Below are positions 59,496 to 64,000 of a stretch of 64,000 nucleotides of DNA, in pieces. The stretch's first letter is position 1, and the number at the start of each line of letters is the position of its first letter. Made by a program: the position numbers and the translations under genes. The notes beneath the pieces are model-generated. The model was not told where the DNA came from and searched no databases. It was given only the letters and a program-made list of their open reading frames with translations. The DNA is taken from the NCBI GenBank assembly GCA_023091665.1, contig JALJCQ010000004.1:2170001-2234000 (forward strand), in the 5' to 3' direction. The stretch is from Pythium myriotylum. Lineage: Eukaryota > Oomycota > Peronosporomycetes > Pythiales > Pythiaceae.

Positions 59496-61724
59496 TTACC
59501 GCAAACCAAGAGCTCCAGCAAGCTGATCCTGCGATTCAAGTGGTGCTACGTCTTCATCATTGTCAGCTTCGTTCTCCTCCTCAAAATGTCCGATACATCC
59601 CTCTGGTTCCTGCGCGCTTGCCATCATCTCAAGCTGCGATAGTTTGGCCGTGAGACTACGATGGGAATCTGTTGACGACCAATAGTTCCTTTGCTGATTT
59701 GAGACGAACTCAAAATCGTGGATGACTCCGTCGGTCAAGTTCGAATCAGGCGAGGTACTCGATGCATGCAAAGCCAACTGAGTAAGATATGGCGATCGAG
59801 CCGGTGACTCACCCATTTCCTTATCAGATCGAGAAGGCGAGCTGGATAGAGGAGACGGATGTTTTGCGAAATAATCATCCGAGTTGGTGGTTGCGACGGA
59901 ACTTACTGCCTCTCGCCCCGTACCGTCGTTAAGAGCGCCAAGAGCAGATTCGCACGGGTTGGACTCTTCGTTGCAACTTAGCTGTACAATTGATGGAAAT
60001 CGAAGAGTGCTGCCGTTACTCGATGAGGAGGATATCGAGTACCGCTGCGAAGCGCGTTGTCGCGGGGAACCTAAAGCCCTGTGAAATGGCACTTCGTCGT
60101 CAAACTCGCTCAGGTCTTTATCAGCAAACTCTCTTTCTTTGAGTGAATGGACCATGGTCGGAACGATTGGTGGCTGTTGGTGCCGAATCACTAAAGATGA
60201 AGTTCATCGAATCGACATTAGAACAGAAACCTTAACAAAATCAAAGCAAAACTCACGGGGCCAGACTACGCCACTGAAGAATGGATGAGACTTGATAAGC
60301 AGTGGATTCTGCAGCCGACTTGACACAGTTTTTGCGAGCAGTTTTTCGATCAAGTCCCTGCACGCGTCGCTGACCATTATTTCCGGTGGAAACTCGATCT
60401 CTCCGCTGATGTCGAGAATGTTCTCGAGGGTCTGAATTTGTGTCTCACCTTTAAACGGCGTTGTTCCATACATCATCTCGAACAACAGAATTCCGAATGC
60501 CCACCAGTCCACAGACCCGACGTAGCCTTCCTCAGCAATGATCTCAGGAGCAACGTACTCATGGGTACCGACAAACGAAGTTCTTTTCTCACCAAGATTC
60601 AGTTGGGATTCCGTGTCCAAATGCGGGTACGCAATGCTGGTAGTGCAAACACACGGACACGAGAAACGGCGACGTCGTGATCCTGAAGTGGTTTCAGCTT
60701 CACTGATCGCAACCACCTTACGGTTCGTCTGTCGACGGTCTCGCATGCGAAACCAAAGCTCGGGGTCGCTCGTGCTGATAGTTGGTGACAGAGGCGGCAG
60801 AAGTTGCTTGGCCTGTTGTGAGCTGTTGGAGCGGTTCTTGATGGAGGCTGGCGTTGACGCAGGTCTTACTTCGTGGGCCAGATCGAAGTCCGAGAGCATG
60901 ACGTGGCCGCTTTCGTGGACAAGAACGTTTTCAGGCTTGAGATCTCGATAGATTATGCCGATCAAGTGGAGATACTCGAGCGCGATGAGCACCTCCGCAG
61001 CGTAAAATCTTGCTTGAGTCTCGCTCAGCCGGTGGTTCTCCTGGCTGCGTAAGAACGTGAACAGTTCTCCACCTGCGCAATACTGATTGAGACTAGTCAT
61101 CAGTCGATCAGGAGGATTCATCGCAATTCCGCTAGTTCACCTGCATCACCAGATAGAAAAAATCAGCGGTCTGGAAGCAGTAGTGCAGTGTCACGATAAA
61201 CGGGTGGTTTGCAACCGATAGGATCTGTCGTTCAGTTAGAATACGTTGGACCTGTAAAAGACAAATGTTGGGATATCTTGGTAGCATGAAGAACACATCG
61301 CAAGCCATCCCTACCCGATTCCGTTTGACGAGTTCGCTTTTCTTGACAACTTTCATAGCGTAGTATTCCTCATTCCCAAGCCCCTAAATTCCAAAGTCAG
61401 AAACACACCTGCACTTAACGATCATTCTGTACTCACGACACTGCGGACAAGGTACACACGGCCGGTGGAGCCGGCACCGAGAATGCGAATTTTCTCAAAG
61501 TTATGAGGACCGACCCTTGGCACGGATGGGATCGGCTGGGCGACAGAATTCCGGATAGATTCCGTTCTGGATTTCGAGAGGCAGGACTCTGTTCGCGTCT
61601 CAAAGTCGATCTCGGTGGCGTCGACAGCATCACTGATGACAACTGAGGTCGCACTTTGTAGAGGCTTTGTGCGCCGCAAGGCTGAACGCTGGAAGCTGTC
61701 AGACGCAGGAATCGTCGTTGTCAT
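59496..61724 (-). CDS. AGC-family Ser/Thr kinase, DFD (Fpk1/Nrc-2/phototropin-like) type
   Basis: Exons 61724-61437, 61383-61315, 61251-61141, 61082-60257 and 60190-59496 (introns 53-66 nt) give 662 aa. The kinase domain starts ~75 with the glycine loop LGAGSTGRVYLV; Lys107 (YYAMK) is the ATP-binding lysine; YRDLKPEN contains catalytic Asp203; the magnesium motif is Asp221-Phe-Asp223 instead of DFG; the activation segment has about 105 extra residues before VGTHEYVAPE (APE 334-336). After the domain, HPFFSGVVW is spliced to PLIRHQQPPIVP, matching the HPFFxGxxWxLIRxxxPP end of AGCVIII and fungal flippase kinases. The 230-residue tail is Ser-rich and disordered; no FxxF was clearly identified. 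In fungi such kinases activate lipid flippases, in plants they include phototropins and D6PK. No LOV or other sensor domain is seen. Confidence 0.93.
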
Positions 61725-62103
61725 GATCGTAGTGAGAAGCTGGTGTGGTCCTCGAAGCGATCAAGGCAACTCGACTTGTCACGAGCGGCGACGAAGACGA
61801 AATGGCAGCATCTCCGGGGAGGCAAGGGCTATGTTTAGGTTGCCTCACAAAGATCCCCCGAATATAGACGGTGGAGGGTTCGGCACAATCGAGCTATTGG
61901 AGATGTCCGAGCGATCACGCGACTACGCCTAAGTCGAATCGATCTGTTTCGAGTTGCTGAGCAACCGAAATTGCCTGCGGAGCGAATATACCCATGCTGC
62001 TCGTGTGGGCATGCTGTTCTCAGCGAATAAGGGGGCCACGAGGAACACGACCATGGGCAGCCTGTATCTATATTCCTCTTTGGCCGGCGATGGTGTCCAG
62101 CAC
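61725..62103. other. Intergenic region, kinase upstream / PET117 downstream
   Basis: 379 bp with the kinase promoter and the PET117 3' side. Long frames on both strands in 61835-62881 are shadows that contradict the PET117 splice structure. Nothing else recognised. Confidence 0.45.
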
Positions 62104-62386
62104 CTACTGCTGCGCTATCTCGTCGTGTTGGCCACTCTCTCGCTGCTGGGCCTGCAGCTCGCGCTGCTTCATGCGGTCTCGCTTGATGTCGCGGATCACA
62201 CCGGCGCGCATCACCTGTCCACGACGCGTCGTCAGTCTCCCAGGGCGCGCACGAACGCCGCGACTGCGAGGGTACCTGCTTCTCGGCCTTTTGCTGGTAG
62301 TGCGCGTAGTACACAGCGTAGCTCGCGCCCGCGAGGACCGTCGCGAGCATCACCGTCGGCGCCTTGGACCTCAGCGACCGTGCCAT
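62104..62386 (-). CDS. PET117: Cytochrome c oxidase assembly protein PET117
   Basis: Two 111-bp exons, 62386-62276 and 62214-62104, with a 61-nt intron, encode just 73 aa. An N-terminal basic stretch and single hydrophobic segment (VMLATVLAGASYAVYYAHY) act as mitochondrial signal-anchor; the second exon gives VMRAGVIRDIKRDRMKQREL, the hallmark (H/R)xGVIRD(L/I) motif that defines PET117, followed by a Gln-rich tail ending AQQ. The human protein is of similar size. PET117 is an inner-membrane factor that cooperates with COX15 in heme a supply during complex IV assembly. The intron is in phase 0 exactly between the membrane segment and the GVIRD helix. Because neither exon reaches 40 codons, simple frame searches miss it. 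Confidence 0.92.
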
Positions 62387-62594
62387 TGCTCTAGGCGAAC
62401 ACTGATGATGATCTCTGGTGAGGAGGAATGTTGGACGACTCGCTTTGCCCCTAAAGTACGATTTGATAAGATTTTCATTGGACAAAGTTTCGAGAACGAC
62501 GGTGCTTTTAGCCAATCGAAAGCACCCGTACCTCCTTAATCGGTCCACGAAACGACGCGGAGGAGGCGCATTTGGAGCCAAGGAGGAAGAGGTC
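62387..62594. promoter_or_regulatory. Divergent promoter region, PET117 / 288-aa protein
   Basis: 208 bp between two divergent ATGs. The frame of the plus-strand gene remains open through part of it but contains no ATG, so the sequence is taken as promoter and leader. Confidence 0.35.
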
Positions 62595-63527
62595 ATGTAC
62601 ATCGGCCCGTGGCAAGAGTATCGCCTCGCGAAAATCCAAGATGACGCGATCCAGCGAATTCGCCAGGAGTGGGAAGACAAGATCCGCGCCCAGCTGCCCA
62701 GCGGAGACGATGCACGGTGAGAGTGGAGTTCTCGTTGCGCTCGTGCTTTGCAGTGAAAGCCCTGACGTGGTGCTGTCAACAGAATTCGAGAGCTCATGCA
62801 ACCGCTCATGTCCAAGTTACCAGCTCTCTTGATGGCCAAGAAGCCGGTAGATGAGAGCGTCTCGGCACCAGCGAGTCGCAAAGCGAGACGGGCACAGGGG
62901 TGTCAGAGCCAACAATCAACACGACCTTCGACTGCCTCCTCCACGGCATCCTCTGTTCGAAGAAGCGCCAAGTCTGCAGTAACGGTGGCCTCATCCGGCA
63001 ATCAAGAGACTCACGAGAGTGAGTCGGTCAAAGTTCAGCCTCCGCTTCCTCGAAGAACGCTACCGAGGCAGCAGAGCTCGAAGAAAAAGAAGTCGGGAAT
63101 GGCCAGCGCCAAGGCGTCAGCCCTGGGAGAGGTCGAACGGCGGAAACAAATGTTTGCGACCTGGAAAATGGGTCAGCAAGAACAGTCGTCAACCCAAGCG
63201 CATCCATCGACGACGGATTCTATTACACGGCTACCTCGGATACACTCGGGTGTCTCAGTTTCACGAGTGAATGACCCGAGCCTATCCGAGTCAATTTCTT
63301 CCAACGAACCAACAAGGCTTCCTTCACTGGCACAGTCGAGTGGTGATCCATTCTCGCTGGATTCATGCGAGCCAGAAGTTCCCTCGCCGCGAGAAGAGCC
63401 GAATCTCGAAGACTCCCTCGACGAAGATGAAGTGAACCAGTTACTGAACTGGACTGACAATCTTCTGTCTCCAAACGAACTCGATGTTTCTCTTGCAGGT
63501 CTGGATGAAGGAATCGACATCGGTTGA
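62595..63527 (+). CDS. Hypothetical protein with short N-terminal helix
   Basis: Exons 62595-62716 and 62783-63527 (66-nt intron) give 288 aa. The intron was placed by joining GDDA to RIRELMQPLMSKLPALL. The first 60 residues look structured: MYIGPWQEYRLAKIQDDAI and RIRQEWEDKIRAQ form a charged helix with a GPWQEY entry motif. The next 130 residues are Ser/Thr/Arg-rich and disordered; a basic patch SSKKKKSG lies near 140 and a helix EVERRKQMFATWKMGQQ near 160. The C-terminus is acidic, with DEDEVNQLLNWTDNLLSPNEL. No known family recognised. The composition suggests a regulatory or flagellar/cytoskeletal adaptor, but this is only an impression. The start codon is the first ATG of the frame. Confidence 0.65.
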
Positions 63528-63591
63528 GCCAACGTCCACTTATGTCTTCACTCCCGTCCGATAACTTGGCTACACTTCTTTCCATCCAAGA

Positions 63592-63985
63592 TCAATTGGC
63601 ACGTGGTGTCTTAGCCTGCCGCAGTTCTTCATAGGCATTAGCATCGGATGCCACTGTTGCGGAGTCTCGTTTCCCTGTCATCTGCAACCTCAACGATTCG
63701 TTAACAGTGACACGGTGTCATATTTACCAACGTCACCCTCACCTTGCGATCCGCTTGTTGATAGAGCTCGCGCAGAGTAGTCGCAGTTGAAGCTGCGTGA
63801 ATGACTGCACCGTATAGAATGCACGTTTGAGCTGGGAGCAGGTCGATGGTGTGGTGCAGAAGACCCACCTTGTTGGAGTGGAGGCATCGTGTCGTGGGTC
63901 GCTACATAGACTTCAGGGACTCGAATCTACCGAAACCACCCGTTACAACGTCAGAGAGCTTGGAAATCTCGATAATGCTGGGCTA
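63592..63985 (-). CDS. 3' part of an unidentified spliced gene, cut by the right edge
   Basis: At least two exons on the minus strand read in phase: 63743-63901 and 63681-63592 (stop TGA), joined by a 61-nt intron with donor GTGAGG and acceptor TTGCAG. A further exon upstream (about 63985-63947, IIEISKLSDV) with a 45-nt intron is plausible. The conserved-looking piece is NKVGLLHHTIDLLPAQTCIL followed by YGAVIHAASTATTLRELYQQ, a mixed helical segment with no low complexity, and the end is KTPRAN. The 5' part lies outside the window. No family recognised. The consistent phase and typical intron sizes are the main support; the most upstream exon is the weakest part. Confidence 0.5.
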
Positions 63986-64000
63986 TGTGTGTCCCACCAT

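Noticed and set aside
61835..62881. 348-codon minus-strand frame
   Set aside because: It overlaps both PET117 exons in another arrangement and the start of the plus-strand 288-aa gene; composition is Arg/Ser-rich and contains the PET117 exon 1 only as an internal piece read into its intron.

Overview
The window reads as a compact, gene-dense piece of an oomycete nuclear genome (Phytophthora/Pythium/Saprolegnia-type stramenopile). The evidence is: about 25 genes in 64 kb, many of them very long single-exon genes; GT-AG introns that are almost all 45-79 nt; genes for a flagellated cell (an outer-dynein-arm docking-complex-like coiled coil); a lineage-type family of secreted, Thr/Pro-tailed proteins; and start sites next to sequences matching the oomycete initiator (GCTCATTYYNCAWTTT). 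I see no rRNA, tRNA, CRISPR, plasmid or phage gene and no intact transposon. Exon structures below were rebuilt by hand from splice sites, reading phase and protein-family continuity; summed exon lengths are divisible by three for every complete spliced model.

Left part (1-24.7 kb): a truncated coiled-coil gene (minus), a 2334-aa Furry/MOR2-type morphogenesis protein, the RNase P/MRP subunit Pop1, a SIRT1-like sirtuin (minus), an ODAD1/ODA1-like coiled coil, the tRNA methyltransferase Trm1 (minus, with a possible dual start) and an eIF4G-type initiation scaffold with repeated N-terminal motifs. RNA processing, tRNA modification and translation initiation are side by side, but I infer no operon-like linkage.

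Middle (24.7-41 kb): a small fibronectin-III protein, a remarkable GPPG-repeat/C2/EF-hand protein built from symmetric phase-1 exons, a mitochondrial FAM210-like protein, three paralogous secreted glycoproteins with inverted orientation, a four-TM protein, a PH-like protein, a disordered protein and a nine-exon permuted-papain (NlpC/P60, YiiX-like) protein. The last two start head-to-head only 18 bp apart. This is the accessory-looking part, with hairpins, a 48-bp direct repeat and a 21-bp coding minisatellite.

Right part (41-64 kb): clathrin heavy chain, a membrane-anchored RanBP2-zinc-finger/HECT ubiquitin ligase, a 1622-aa armadillo-repeat protein, an unidentified 1408-aa protein, an AGC kinase of the DFD (Fpk1/phototropin-like) type, the tiny cytochrome oxidase assembly factor PET117, an unidentified 288-aa protein and the 3' end of a further minus-strand gene at the right edge.

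Strongest candidates for something undescribed: the collagen-like exon architecture of the GPPG-C2-EF gene, the ER/plasma-membrane-anchored HECT ligase, the secreted three-gene family, the repeated FKSSL-type motif in eIF4G, and the eukaryotic permuted-papain protein with its overlapping head-to-head partner.
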